In this document: piece by piece, positions 13,655 to 27,835 of the stretch
Numbering within the stretch: position 1 is the stretch's first letter
Layout of the letters: each line of letters starts with the position of its first letter
Assembly: GCA_026261815.1 (NCBI GenBank)
Contig: JAMPIT010000894.1
Coordinates: 58,003,647-58,067,646 of the forward strand
Reading direction: 5' to 3'
Length of the DNA: 64,000 bases
DNA from: Monarcha castaneiventris obscurior
Lineage: Eukaryota > Chordata > Aves > Passeriformes > Monarchidae
The notes under the pieces: model-generated
What the model saw: the letters and a program-made list of their open reading frames with translations, nothing else
What the model was told of the DNA's origin: nothing
Databases searched by the model: none
Program-made: the position numbers and the translations under genes

Positions 13655-14339
13655 TGTAAGTAGAGAGTGCGGGTTTAAGCCTGAGCAATGCAGTTATACA
13701 AGTGTCACCACAACTGGGAATAAAAGAAGCTCTCCAACACTCTTTACGTGTGAGACAATCAGCCATTACTTTATTCTGGCCAGGATGTTATTCCAGCCAG
13801 GATGTGCAATTGAAATAATTTCATCCACACATGGCAGTGGAAATCATTCCATCACACATGCCCAGACTGTGTAGTGAAAATCATTCCATCACACAAGGTT
13901 CTTTACCAGACTTTTCACATATTTATACATAAAAAACCCAAAGAAGTTCTCATTCATTGGTTCTACATTACACAGTTCTTAGGATTCGATGTCCTGTGAG
14001 TTGTTGATCCCTTCTCCTCTGACACTGAGTTGGTCCTCATTCTTTGGTTCTCTTATCAATCTTTTCCCAGACCAAGTACCTCCAACTGTATCAGGGGGTG
14101 ATGTCTGTTAATGTCCTTTTATCTCCTCTGTATCTTCTGGCTACTCCCAAACTGTAGATGTTAAACTTACAGTCTAGAAATCTTCTTTTTGTTGATTGAA
14201 GCCCCTCAGGCCTCACCCAGTGAAACTCAAACACTTGGTCTTTTGAAGAGAAACCTTAATTCCACCCCCCTTGGCAAAGGTGAACAAACCCATGACTAAA
14301 GTTACTTTAAAAAAATTAGAAGCTATGTCATTTCCAACA
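13655..14339 (-). mobile_element. Putative solo LTR, minus strand
   Basis: Read on the minus strand the element begins TGTTGGAAATGACATAG and ends in TACA, so TG...CA termini are present. A TATAAATA box (plus 13916-13931) lies about 150 bases before an AATAAA (plus about 13771-13776). The order and spacing are those of an LTR. Two or three imperfect copies of a GAAATCATTCCATCACACA-type motif lie inside. I see no target-site duplication at these borders, so the borders or the call may be off. Confidence 0.45.
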
Positions 14340-15054
14340 CAAGGACTATAAAACCTTTTTCATGAGATGGGAAGGAGTTGGGGCGAAGTCTGATGTTAGA
14401 CACTTAGTTTCTTTGATTAAGAAGCCATTAGTAAGATAGGCCCCTTATAAGGGCAATGCAACTACTAGAAAGAAGCAGTGTACGTGTTTCATATAAGTGT
14501 TTTTCAGTGTTGCACCCTCAGAGTTAGGCCCATTGCTGGAGCTTACTTGGAAATTATACTTCCAAGGATTTACAGACTGAGTGTTGAAGCTCAGCTGCTA
14601 GAACTGGTAGAGACTCTACTTTCTGATGTAGCAGTTAATGAAGACACCAAGTGTGCTGTTCCAGTTACTAGAAACAAGCTAACTAAACAGGTCAATTAAA
14701 ATTTGCCAAATCAAATGTTTGTCTGGATATGACGGATTGCACTTGGAAAAGCTCAGCTAGATTTGTGGGCTGCCATAAAGCCTTGGCAAGAAATTAGATC
14801 TGTCCAGGGCACTCACTACCTGAATCCATCTGTACTGGTTGATAATAGCATTTCTCTCCTTCTCTGGAGTTTTTAAGAGATAAAATCCAAGAGAGATACC
14901 AAGGTGTTTCTATGATAAGACAACAGTTACTCAGTCCTGTGTATTCGCAATCAATATGTATCAACTGGACTTTTACACTAGTTCAGCAGCCTGAACTGAT
15001 CTTAAGTGACTGGAAATTTTTTATTTAATTTACCATATTGTCGAAATCCACAAT

Positions 15055-15465
15055 TGTCCTGATTCTGGCCAGGACAGAGTTAATTTTTGCAGCAGCCAGG
15101 GGCTGTACAATACCACCTCCCACCGCACCAGGGGAGTTGGAGCGGGATCACTGTTCTTTCTGGTTTTGCAGGGTGAGGGGTCAGTGGCACTGGGTTCTGA
15201 GAGGTGAGCACTGTGTGCCAATCCTTCATCTCTCTTGTACACTCTGCTATTACTACTGCTGTTGTCACTGATCATTTTCCTCTTTTGTTGCTGTTTCTGG
15301 TAAGTTGTTCTTATCTCAAACTGCGATCTTTCCTTTTCTATGCCTCCAATTCTCTTCTCCGTCCCACCATGGGGATGGAGGGAGGGATTGGGAGAAATGA
15401 GCCAAGTGGCTCACGGTCTGGGGTTTTTCTGTAAATTGGGGAGTACCTTTCCTAAACCACAAACA
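15055..15465 (+). mobile_element. ERVL-type solo LTR, shortened
   Basis: It starts TGTCCTGATTCTGGCC and continues AGGACAGAGTTAATTTT, the hallmark 5' end of avian ERVL LTRs. It ends near CCTAAACCACAAACA, like the family's 3' end. At roughly 410 bases it is shorter than I would expect for the family, so the middle is probably deleted. The strong short frames on both strands here are LTR by-products. Confidence 0.65.
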
Positions 15466-15625
15466 CATATCAAAATTGTTGGGCATTATGAATTGCACTG
15501 CAGAGGTTCCCAGCCTTCTCTACAGCCTTTCACAGATGTGCACTTTACCCTCATACCAGTAATAATTCTATTTCCTTTGATCTAGTTGTATTTTTCTGCA
15601 TCTCTCTCACAGGCCTAAATCTTAC

Positions 15626-15672
15626 CAGTGGCATCTGTATTTTCAGCCAAACACAAAGCAGGATGAGTCCTC
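15626..15672 (-). CDS. Candidate 47-nt internal exon, unknown protein
   Basis: The acceptor (TTTGGTTTTTTTCAG) and donor (CCACTG followed by GTAAGATT) are both close to consensus. Two frames are open. The one compatible with the neighbouring exons reads RTHPALCLAENTDAT, needs two bases from the previous exon and leaves one for the next. Length and signals are typical of a vertebrate internal exon; identity is unknown. Confidence 0.45.
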
Positions 15673-18600
15673 CTGAAAAAAACCAAACATATTCTCAATA
15701 ACCCCTACTAATATCAGGAAAATTATGGACACCCATACGTTTATCCTGGTCTTTGTTTATCAAACCGAAAATGAAGGCAAGGGAAAGCTAGTGAGATCAA
15801 TGAGTTTGCCAGCTAGATTACATTAGAATTGCTCCTGAGCAGCTGGAATAGAGACAGGCAAGAAAGCGGCATCAGTCATACTGGATGTATGCTAAAGAAG
15901 TAGCTAGGCATATCCAGCCAGGACATACAGAATCCAGTAGCAGGGACAGAAACAGAAAAGATGGGAATAAGTATTAAGGAAGCTAGACAGGGAAGGAAAA
16001 TTAGCTATTCAAGTTAGTGTTCATTGTCAGGATTAGGACACATAATCTGGCCTATCAAAATTGCACCATGACTAACAGAGAGATAATTTGGAGATATATT
16101 GACAATATTAGTGCAGGTCAACTTGGAGGAAAATCTGTACACTCTCTAAAAAGAAAATAAAAATAATATTATGATTAAAATAATCTTAGGTTTAATTAAT
16201 TAACAAACACTAAGTGAGAGTCTCTGAAGACTGTATGAGAGCACCCAATAACAGAAATCAATAAATGGAACATCAACGTGACCAAGAGAATAGGGAAAAA
16301 AAATTAAGATGAGGCAAATTGTATGAAATCTTTATATAGAGGGTTTTTTACTCCACTGCTGTTCCCCGCATCTCTACATCCCTCACCACTAGAGATGTTG
16401 TCTTTTTTTTCTCAACCACACCACATTAAGCTACAAGTGTACATGAAGTATAATACATATCCCCTATCTAAGCATGTATGTCCAGCCAAAGCTGTTATAG
16501 AACACATGGAGAAGAACACATGAAAAGGTACTATTGTGCAGATATCAAGATTAAAAATTGTGGGTTTGTATGCTCAGTCCACTCTACTATGCTGCCTCAC
16601 TCTGAGTTATTACATCATTCTATATACACTTGAGGCAAGCTATTGCATTGATTTAACATTTGTATATTTATATTGCATCTAAATATACCTGTAAACATAT
16701 GTATATAAATACTGTATCCAACCTGCCCATCAGCCCCAGTCACCTCCCACCTCCTGCTCACTAATAGCACAGTCCTGCATCACCTCCCACTCTGCTAAGC
16801 GATCCTGTGCTAGCTGCTTTCGACATACTCACAGCTATATATATTTGTGAGCACGATAAAACCCTTCTGCAAAGACAACATCTATTTTGCAAGAGTTACA
16901 ATGTATTTTAGACTCACTCTGATGCTCTGGGGTTTTTTACACTGTATTATGTGCTAAATTTGCATATACATACACGTCTGCAACTCGTCTAGTTTGAAAA
17001 ATTATATACCACAAAGACAAAACCAACCAACCAACCAACCAAACAAACAAACAAAAAACCAACCAAAAAGAAAAAAAGCAAACCTGGCCACATTTAGGTA
17101 GGCAAAAAAAAATTTTCTAGCACAGTAATTACATCTTGATAATTCTGAACTACCAATAAATCTTACTAAAAACGTGAATGCAATTATGCTTTATTATACA
17201 AGGTAAATTTCTCAGAGTAACTGTATTCTACTGTGGAAAGACGGTCTTGATTACTTGTGTTCTATATGTTCTGTATCAGTCGCTAAATGCAATCATGGTT
17301 AGCAATCCCCAGTGTTGCTATACCATCTATCCATTCCTAATGCAGTGCAGATACTTTCCAAATCCATCACAGAACGATTTTCACATGATGCAAATGTTCC
17401 ATTTTCTCATGCTTTTCTTGTGAGGCTTTTTAGTTGTTTAGTATTTCATCTCACCGCAAAGAGTATTTAATGATTCAAGCTGATCTTCTTGCTTAATTTC
17501 ATCCAATCATTCTAAAGTAATAAATCCCCTATCTTGGTATTTGGCCTTTTCAAGTGCATGTTAACAAATATCATAACCTTTTTGCTCCATACTTTTTATT
17601 TGGCCAAGTTATACATAGCAACTTCTTTTCATAGTCATCCTTATTGCCTTAATCTATAACTTGTCTTTAGTGGCTTGAATTAGGACTTAATATATCTAGG
17701 GTATTCCTTCAATTTAAAGAGTTTGCCATTCCTATTCTCGTGGAGTTAAAAGGTGCTCATGGTTCATGGGATATAGCTCCAAAAATGAAAAAGTTTATAA
17801 AACTCTCAGTGTAAGTCAGGCTTGAGATCCTTTTAGAAGAGTTTGCAAATGCATTTGGGCTACAACATTTTGGTGTTACCTGGATTTACTTGGTACAAAA
17901 TGGTGCTGTTTATGAGTTTAACAACCCCCCTATGAGTGATTGAATGGCATTGTCTGATTGACTGTTCCATGAACACTGTGATTACTAGATGGTCTCTCAT
18001 TCCAGTCTAGAATACCATTTTGGTATCCCTGCAGCACATGAGGAGTACTCAAAATATTTCTGGAGGGACTGACATTTTCAGAGAATTGGACCTTTATGTA
18101 TACCTGCTAAAAGGTATTCTTTGGGTTTTGGCAAGGGCAGAGAGGAACTTCCCCCTGTGGCCATTCCCCTGCAGCAGCCTTACTGTCAGTTTATGAAGTG
18201 ATATACAGCATGTTCCAGACATAAATGACCCCTTACAATAAAAACCTCTCTTGGCAAGCAAAAGAAAAATATAGCTAAATTTTTAACACTCTATACCTAA
18301 AATGATATAATATCTAAGTATTTTCTGAGAACAAGACTTGGATTATGCTAGTATACCTACCCCCTAAAGAGTCAGCAATGGTGTTCACCTGAACATGAGA
18401 CAGCTATTTTAAAAAAGCTAATTAGTTGTATTATTATATTACTCAACAAAACCTTATTTCCAAACAGGGAGCCTCTGTTCGAGTGTTCGTTTCATCAAAA
18501 TTTCTAGGTGTCAAGTTTCCAGGTATCAGAAATTACCAAGAAAGCTAACAAAAATATATTGTAAGTCAAACAAATACCATCACTATCTCCAATTAAAAAA

Positions 18601-20325
18601 ATCCATTGAGGTTCTTAATTTAATCTTCTTTCTTGCTTCTCCTTAGAGCTCAACTAATTAGCTGCCATTTCTAGGGGTCCAAGTACAGGCCTGCAGGATA
18701 CCAGACCAGATAAAACCAAGGTATTTTCTGAAGATCTGAGCATGACTCATAACACTGTATGAAGTGGCATGAAAACAAAATACACATTCCAACATAGGAG
18801 GCAAAAAAGTCTAGGAATGCATTTTAATTATGTTTATGCTTTCAGTGAACACAATAATAAGTACAGACAAGCAAGTAGGCAGCAACAAAACTCATGGGTA
18901 TTATTTGCAAACTGCTGTAAAGTTAAACTAATTAATTAAGTGCAATTGATATTCAGTTGCATTATCCTCAATAGGATGAAGGCAGGATTTAGTTAACATG
19001 GACATTTGTTTGAACTGTATTTCTACATCAAATAATCAAGACCTCTCTCAAAAATTGAAAAATATTTTCTCTAAACAAAAATACTATTGCGAAGTAAATA
19101 GCAAATAATGATGCTTTGTTAATTTTAGGTCAAAAAAAAAATTACTCAGTTTTAAGATTAAGTGTTCTAATTTAAACAAATTTACTGGCTATAATTGTGA
19201 GAAACAGACAAGGTAGGTTTCAGAAATTACAGGTAAAGACAAAACCAGTGTTACAGAAGAATTGACTTTTACCCTATTGCAAAACAGATAATGTTCTGTT
19301 TATGGCATTTTGTACTTTCTCTTAGCACCACAAAGTTCTCATACATCCCAGAACACTCCCACTGCTTAGAAACAATCATAGCAAATGCCAGAAACGCTGA
19401 CTGCATTCCATACTGACCCTTTCTCCGGAGGTCATTTATTACAGAATGTTGTAGAATACCATGTACCAGAACATCATAATCCTTGAGTTTTATCAACAGT
19501 CAATATTAACATTAACTAATTCCCCTAGGTCAGGTGGAGATCCAAAATCCACACTTTGCTTTGCAAGAAACAAAAGTATACTCACACTCAGAAGTCAGCC
19601 ACTGCAAATTAATGGAAGCCTATGAGTACCAGCTGAGGCCAAATTTGAAGCAGTTTTTATTTCTCCTTTATACCCGCTGTTCTAATTTCCACATTATGCC
19701 CACTTTTGCATTTCTCAGTTGCCATCCTTTAAAAGATGCATTGAATGCCAAGCTTAAGCTTATACATATCAAGAAGTTTTGTCCATAAAGTATAGTGGGA
19801 GTTCCATCTGTAAGTCTTCACAAACTACTGTGGTAATCACTGCTAATCACCACTGTTTCCAAAGTAGTCAATATAAATAATTCCACAAACAACATTTGCA
19901 AAGTTCTGACATGTGGCAAATGTTCAGTAGCTATGCTTAGCACATGCTGGATAATCCAAGTTCTTCATACACATTAAATTAGTAATTTTGACTCATAAAA
20001 AAGGAAATGAATAGAAAAAGGCTTTTAAAATCTATTTCAACTATAAGAGGACAAATGTGTATCATGCAGAAGTGCTACAAACTTACAGGAAGAGGTACTT
20101 CCTTAATTTAGTAAATAAGGTACTTTTTCTAGTTTTGTACTAGCAGTGTTTTTACTAAAGCTTTTCTGTTGTTCAGCACAGAGGAATCTTTGGGTGGTGT
20201 ATTGCTGCTACAAGTGTTCCTACATCATCCTCACCAAAGATGTAGAACAGAAACATGACTGTCAGAATAGCCCCTTAGGGAAAGAATAGACCTGCTTTTT
20301 CCTTTATGAAGGCTTCTATACTTAC
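15673..20325 (-). other. Candidate intron
   Basis: About 4.7 kb. It contains a (CCAA)n/(CAAA)n tract at 17022-17080 and otherwise nothing I recognise. A 75-codon minus frame at 19269-19496 looks mildly coding but has no good splice borders. Confidence 0.3.
17022..17080. repeat. CCAA/CAAA simple repeat
   Basis: Repeats of CCAAC, then CAAA, passing into an A-rich tail. Confidence 0.85.
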
Positions 20326-20399
20326 TCTAAACTTCTGTGGCTTTTATTAGCAGAAATTCTGGTATTTGTTCCCTTTGGGAAGGAAATGCTCAGTTGTTT
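20326..20399 (-). CDS. Candidate internal exon, unknown protein
   Basis: The donor is good (TTTAGA followed by GTAAGTA). The acceptor CTTTCTCTGGGAG is acceptable but not strong. The frame reads KQLSISFPKGTNTRISANKS and is basic and serine-rich. It begins in phase 0, matching the end of the 34.3 kb exon, and leaves two bases, matching the 15.6 kb exon. An in-frame TGA lies just upstream of the acceptor, so the exon cannot extend much further 5'. Confidence 0.4.
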
Positions 20400-21943
20400 C
20401 TCCCAGAGAAAGTATCATATTTATGGTCTTTGGTGAAAGTAGAGTGACAGGAAAATGAAATATCTTCCTACTAAAATCTCAGATTTCTGTTGCATAAATT
20501 TGAATTTTTTATCTGCTAATGTTACTACAGTGCCTTATGCTTTCCAGCTCTGATATTTTCTCCTCTTATGCAGCACAGCCACTCTTACACATTAGAAGAA
20601 CAGTGAGGAGAATGCTCACCTGACATGGATCATGGAAATTGTAATCCAAAGAAAACTTAGCAGCAAACTTATCTCCTTGGAGACACTACAGCCTCAGACT
20701 CACATGAAAATTAGAAGTGCCCACAACTAAAGCATTTGGCTGAAATCTCTTTCTCTCTTTCTTTTATTTTTTTTTTCTTTTTATTTCCCAAAAGAAAACT
20801 AAAAACTGCAGATGGAAGTCCAAAACTTTCTGTAAAAATCTAAATGTTTTATGATACAGGAGAATACTAGTCATGTTATTGCTGTGATTACTAGCATGGC
20901 ATTTGATAAAAAAAGAAACTGAGTTATTAAGGACAGTCTTTGCCCAGGGTCAACCACTGAAGTGGTGACAAAATGGAAAGCTGAGACAAACAGTCAGAAG
21001 CATTGGTCAGAGACAGTAGGCTGGGGAGAGGAACAGACTGTATGAGCCACAATTCTGACCAACACAAACAGTTCTGAAACCACATCATAAACTTTGCCTC
21101 TTGAAACAGCCACTTCAATGCTGCTCACTGGCAACTTTTATTGCTATGTTGTGATTTCCCCACACCCCCATCCCAAATAATATCTTTCTTTTGAATGATG
21201 AAGAAGCATTATCTCAAAAGGTTCTCTGCCTTTATTCCTCTGAAAAGCTTTTGCCTTGCTCTTTCCTTTGTCCAGCTTCTAGGCAGCTATTTAGATGAAC
21301 ACAAATGCTCAACAGAGATGCAAAACACAAGATTAGCATTCCTCATCAGTATACACACATATCACAAGATCCTTACTAGATGACAAGCAGGCAGAAGCAT
21401 AGCTGGGTAATACTACATCAAGATAACTTTTTTCCCTGCACTATGGCAATTTAAATGTTCTAGAAAAGATTTGTCTAACATAAAAAGAAGATTCAATCCA
21501 GGGTTATTGAGCCATGGTAGAAATTCCACAGATTCCCCTCTCTTGCAGGATCTCAGAGTGTTAGTAAACATAACAGACAACCAATCAGTCAGGCTACAGT
21601 AACACACACATCTCCAGAAGGCAGTGAGAAAGCCTTAAATAAAACATAGTACCAGCCTTCAGTGGAGTGCACTGAGACAAATGCCATGGATGTGAAAGGT
21701 GTCGCTGGGATTACCAATGACGTGCTAATGGTTGTTCAAGCAATCTCTGTGCCTCCTTCTCTCTGACTCACTGTCTCCCTTTGGAGGCTTCTCTCACGTC
21801 ATTAAGGGACTGAGGGTTATTCACAGATCACTGACTAAAAGCAAGCTTTAGCTTCCCGCCTGCATTCCCCTGGTCTTAGGAACAGGACTGAGGTCACTGC
21901 CAAGCAGCCTTTGAGCTTTTTATCAATAGATCCAATAAAAATT

Positions 21944-22005
21944 AAAAAAAAAAACCAAACAAACCAAAAAAAAACCCAAAAAAACCAAAAAAAAAACAAC
22001 CACCA
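21944..22005. repeat. A-rich low-complexity tract
   Basis: Runs of A interrupted by CC or C. The mirror-strand frame (W/F-rich) is a by-product. Confidence 0.85.
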
Positions 22006-25000
22006 GGAACTAGAGTACCTTCTGCTCTCCCGTTTCCACCTCCCACCTCCATTCTCCACACACCCCCCTCCCAAAATCAGTTCTGCTTAGTCCTGTTTTC
22101 CCCATAGGGTTAAAAATTCCCTTGATCACAGCAAAACCTGTTTTATGGTTTCCAACTACTTCCAGAGGCTTTTGACTAATAAGACAAGATTAAATATGTA
22201 CCTAATGCTCCCAAGTTTTACCTGAGAATCCAGATTCAGGATAGTAACTTTAGAAATTTTTTGTTACTACTAGAAAAAGAGGAACCACAAGTCAGTGTAA
22301 CCATTTTCTTATCCACCTGTTCCTAATTGCACTTTACACTGTGCTATTGCACTCTCACATGCTTTTCATACCATCCCTGTAGTAGGAAGTGCTTCAGGCA
22401 CTGCCAGCACAATGTCTTCGACTGAAGCCCCTTCCAAGTTACTATTACCACTCATTCAAGTGCTATATTTTTGTTGGGTTTTTAAATTGGATTCCATGAG
22501 TTAGTCATCTTTTCATTGTAACTATTAAGTTAAGGCAATAAATCCCCAAATGAGACAGGCACCAAATACTACAGGCCCTATGCAGATACTATTGCATTGC
22601 TTTAACTTACCACAGTGAGATTTTTCCCTCTTCCATGTGGAAATAACCTGTACTGAAAAAAATATATTTATACTAAGATAACTGCAACAGTACTATGGGA
22701 CTATAATGAGTATAATTAGAATCTATGCAGCAATGTAGTATAATATTTATGTGCAGATTAAAAAACAATAAGAGAAGATTATTTTATAAAAGATAACAAA
22801 AATGAAGGATTCAAATCATGTCTTTGATGAACACACTAAACTATTAATCTGACTTCAGCACATACAAGCAAACATATCACAGGTGAATTTCATAGGGCTT
22901 TTATACATCATTTTCCTCATAGCCTCGTGTGCAGTTGTCCTTATACTGCCTTCTCCACATCTTATTCTCCTTCCGTTGCTTTTATCCAGGTACCAATTTT
23001 TCATCTGTAATCCTCATCAGAGCAATATTCTTACAGTCAAGATGGCGCCTTTTTCCACTTGCAGACCTCTTAAACAGAAGCAGACTTACTTCAACAGGTC
23101 TGATATCCCTTGATCACTCAGCTAATTCATCACAAAAGCCTATTCCCTCATGCTTGATGTCACAAAACAAGATTATTATTTTTCTCCAGAGATAAAAGTT
23201 TCTATTGTTTGCCAAGAGCATTTGTTTCTGGAGGCAAGCCCAGTAAATGATAACATAAAAAGTGCTGGAATCAGGCTGTAGAGTCCCAAAAATGAGGCAG
23301 AACCTGGAAAGTAAGAAGGGCAAGGATAGTAATAGACTTTATCTGCTTAAGTCTTTTTAAAGTCTGCTAATACTGAAATGGAAATGATAACCTAGAGATG
23401 AGCTGGTCAGCAGAAAAAAATACTCAGGACTTTAACATGTTAAACCACTAGAGAAAAATTTTCCAGATTGTATTTCTTAGCACCCAAGCACAGCCTATTA
23501 AATGTGGCAATGAAGCAGACCGGGGAGGATTCTATTTTTTATCTCCTACAAAGCACTCTGCAGAAGAAAAATACCGTGCCAAGTTCTCAGTTTACATTTT
23601 GTGACAGGGTGATGCTCTTAAAAATTAGTTGTACCCTCCACTGAAAGTATAGTTTTCTACTGTCATGACTAAATCTCCTGAAATAACAAGTCAGTTTATT
23701 TTCACACCCTACAGTTCTCTCTGGTAAAGAAATTCCAATATATTTTTGTCTTTCTTCTTCCTATTTTCAACATTTGTGACACTTCTACTTTATAAGATAA
23801 ATATTTGAAAAGGAAGATGTCTCCACACTACAGAAACACACTTTTATCACACTGGCTTTTAAAAGCAAAGTTCAATTCTGAAAAGAGGGAGAAATCACAT
23901 CGTCAGAAAATGACTCTGGATAGTCCTGTACATGAATTATTCATGTTCTATTTTATACTCCCCTTTATTCTCCAAGAAATATCAAATGATTCAGCAAGGA
24001 TATGATTTTCTGTGTTAATCAGATGTCTGACACTATACTCAGGCCTGATGATGGGCCAAAAGAAAAAGAACTTCTGTATGTGAGCTACCTGTAAAGACTG
24101 TTGACGCATCGCACTCAGTTGCATGTCTTCATGTAATAGGATGTTCAAATGCAACGAAAATACATTAAAGAAAATGGAAAAATCTGTCTAATGATTTATA
24201 GCCTAAACTCTAAGATATCAAGGATATTTCCACCAGAATTATCATATACAAAATGAACTATAGTTTTCAATTCTTTTTGAAAAAAGTAGATACTATCTCC
24301 TTATTTTATTTCTCTCTTTCTTTCAACTCTATTAATACAGCTGCCATAGCCTATGCTTCCTTTTTCCAGTATGTTTCACACATCACCACTATCCATAGTC
24401 AAGGACAAGGACATACACATATGCCTTATAATGACACATATTTAAATAAAATGGTCAAGCTACCAATTCAGAAAAATACCAATTCAGAAAAAAAAATCAA
24501 GACAACATCCTATTTTGTTTAATTATTATCATCTAACCTGTTGAGGGTCCCATGTTTTACAAAACCATCAATAATACAGAAAGACAGAAAAACACAGCAT
24601 ATTTTTCCAGAACAACCCAGAAAATGTGTAGGATTGCCTATATTGTTATATACATCTGTATATGGCCTATATAGCCAACATTGAGTCAGGATCTTCCAAA
24701 TCCCTAATTTTTGGCTCATCCTTTCTCTCCCATTTTGGTGGTTACAAGAATCCTTATTATCACATCTGCCAGTATTTGGTAGAAATTCTTTAGTTCTACT
24801 AGTAGTGCACTGTAGGTAATAGAAGGGCTTAACCACTTAAGGAAAAATTGTTATTCTTTACCAGCAGAGGCATAAAATCAGGTATAAACTTTCTTTTTTT
24901 TTGCATGGATTTTTTTCCTGTACCACACTGGAAAAATTTTGAATAACAAAACAAAAACGAAATCAGCACCTCCATGTCAGAATATGAAGAAAGTTCAAAG

Positions 25001-27149
25001 ATACAACTCAACTAATCTAAATCTCACTGTGGTCATGGAAGGATGTTCTGCTGGACCCCAGCTCATGCCATACCCATCTATCTGCTTTCTTTACACCTGA
25101 TCAAGCAGCAGCCATCTGAACCCAATCACCAGTTTGATGACGGCATGGTGTTTTATTAGATCAGTTATAACACAAAGCTGTAATCTTGAGTGTGTCTACA
25201 CAGGAAGGTAGGCCAGTAAACCTTCACAATCAGCTTAAAATTCGTGGTCTGGGTTTTATGAAAATCAAAATATGTCCTTGAGTAAGCAGGGTGCTTTTCT
25301 AATGCTGATGCTGAAATTAACACTTTTATGTGGTTTCACTTCTGAGATAGGTATGATAGTTCATGCAGATTTTGAAATCCCCTTAAAAAAAATACATATA
25401 GCTCCCTTTCATCTGATTTTAATCAATGTTACAATATTTGTGATTTCCTATATCCTATATAAGATAAAATAGCAACGTAAGAACCTCACCATATTTGAAA
25501 AGTAGTAAATAACTAACAAGGAATGACAGGTTACTGCAAGAAAAAACATGGCCCGGTATGATTGTCAGTTGGGGCTTCACTGTTGTTGCAGTATTTGCTG
25601 CCTACTGAAAATACCTTTTCTGATTTGATTTTTTTTTCATAATAGAATTTTTTAAAAATAGTCTATAAAATACAAGATTGAAAAAAACCTAAAATATTTT
25701 ACATTATTTTTAATAACACAGGCTACTCAGGTCTTGAAGACCTCAGAGTAGATTCAATTTGATTTCTTTTTTTTATGGCCTTTATGTACCAGCAACGTTC
25801 TTAGGAAAATGAAAAAATAGAAGTCAGTTAACATTGAATTTCTAACTAACCCTTCAAATCTAACACATGAAGCAGGCAGAATTTTGGGGGCCAACATATG
25901 ATAGACATGGAGTGACTGACCTAAGCAGATAATAAATACACCCGCACACAAGGGATGGAAGAGGAAGACATGGAATATAATGTGACGAGAGTAAGCCTTG
26001 GTACAGTAGACTCAATTGTAGCTTTCTTGTTTTGCATCTGAGGCACTACTCCAGGAAAGAGAAGAACAGGAAAACAAGGCACTCTTAAGAATAAAAGCCA
26101 ATCCGTACACATAATAAATATTTTATGTTCATTTTTGGCTATGCCCTTTATTCCTGTTTAGTGGCTAAGATGCACACAGCTACTACTCTAGGACCATCCT
26201 AAATCGTAAATCCTCTACTGCAGGCAGTGTAAAGAGTATAAGGAACTAAAGCACAATCAAAAGCAATCGCTTCCTTGCTTATTTGCACAGTTGGTACAAC
26301 AGTTGTGTTGTGTTAGTTACCGATTTATTGTTGGCTTGAGGGCATCATGGTCTTGGATAAAGCTGACTGATCAACAAACAAGTATGCTGGAGTACAAAAG
26401 TTTGCATCAGTGGCTGGTAAGCAGGCCTGACAGTGCTAATTGCCCTTCAGTAGCTCATTATAGATTGAGGAGATGCAGATCATCCATCCTTGAAGCATCA
26501 TCATGAGAAAAACAAACAAATTATTAAATAAGTTAGTAGTGGCAATTATGAAGAAGAGTAATGAAAATTAGCAGAGTAAGTAACTTTATGAGAAAGAATA
26601 CAAAATATACCTATAACATGTACTTTCTTTAATCTCTTCAAACCATCACTTCAATACTAGCTATGTTATGTTAATTAATGACTCTAGAGCTCACAGTTAC
26701 GGCATTTCTTGGCAAATTGTATGAAACAGATGTCTGAGCCTGAAGACACTGGCTTTTATTTTTCCCCCAAATAGTGAGCTGTTAGCATTCTTTCTGCTGC
26801 TAACATATTGAAATCTGCTGCCATTTTCTCTTCTGTTGTCTCAATGTTAAATCACAAAATACAGTGTTGGCTGGCTGAGATGGGGTAGATGTAATAGTCC
26901 AAACTAAGAAGACAAAAATATTAATTGAAACATGAAAAGACTCTCTTTTGCCGCATTGCTGCTCCCCCAGGAATGCTATATTAAGGGAGAGGTTGCTGGA
27001 AATATTTTCAGAGGAGCAAAAAATGGATAGTTTGTGGAAAATGTGTATAAGAGGGTTAGGAAGGGATGTTTGGTTCTATGTTTTGTTAGTTTTGTTACTG
27101 TTAAAACTAATCAGAAATTGAAAGCCTGTTTTCCAAAAGGACATATAGG

Positions 27150-27210
27150 TGAACTTCAATGATCCTTGTGGGTCACTTCCAAGGCAGGATTTTCTATGAT
27201 TCTATGATCT
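27150..27210 (+). mobile_element. CR1 LINE 3' end fragment
   Basis: The sequence AATGATCCTTGTGGGTCACT, then CTTCCAAGGCAGGA, then TTTTCTATGATTCTATGATC matches the CR1 3' end and its short terminal repeat. Only the tail survives. Confidence 0.8.
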
Positions 27211-27576
27211 CTCCACCAGATACCACAAAAAGAGCATGCATAACACTATATTTTTATTGAAATTATGTTCTTGAAGGGTTTAAAGAGGAACATTTTAGGT
27301 GTGTCTCAAAATCCACTGTCAGACAAGCAATGATGCAGATCACCATGGCCCAAATCACCATCCCCCTGCTAGAAAAGCCTAATAAAGAAAATCTGCCAGC
27401 AAAACAAGACTTGTCCATAAGTGCTGAAGAGGTGGTCTCAATTTTATTGGCCTAAATGAAATGTTTGTGTGCTTGTCTTGTAAATTTTCTTCATAGATGG
27501 TGGTTATATTTTGAATTATTATTATCTGTGTTAGTTTTCGTTTTTGCTGAGCAGTGATTACGGAGTCAAGGTTTTT

Positions 27577-27835
27577 CTGTCTCCCACACCACCCCACCAG
27601 CAAGGGGCTTGGGGTGCACAAGAAGTTGGGAGGGGACAGAGCCAGGACAGCTGACCCCAGCTGACCTGAGCAATATTCCAGACCATATTGGCCTCATGCT
27701 CAACATAAAATGCTGGGGAAAAGGGAAGAAAGGAGAGACGTCCAGTGATGGCATTTGTCTTATCAAGTTGCATGTTATGGAGCTGTTCTTTCCTGGGGAT
27801 GGCAAAAACCTGTTTCTAGGTAATGCACAAGGCTA
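27577..27835 (+). mobile_element. ERVL-type LTR internal fragment
   Basis: A GC-richer island in AT-rich DNA. It contains CCCACACCACCCCACCAGC, the ACAGCTGACCCCAGCTGACC segment and a CCATATTGGCCTCATGCTCA promoter-like stretch, as in the middle of avian ERVL LTRs. Both ends look truncated. Confidence 0.6.

Larger units (their letters stand above)
12939..15625 (-). other. Candidate intron with two LTR insertions
   Basis: About 2.7 kb containing LTR-like elements at 13655-14339 and 15055-15465, annotated separately. The rest shows nothing recognisable. Confidence 0.35.
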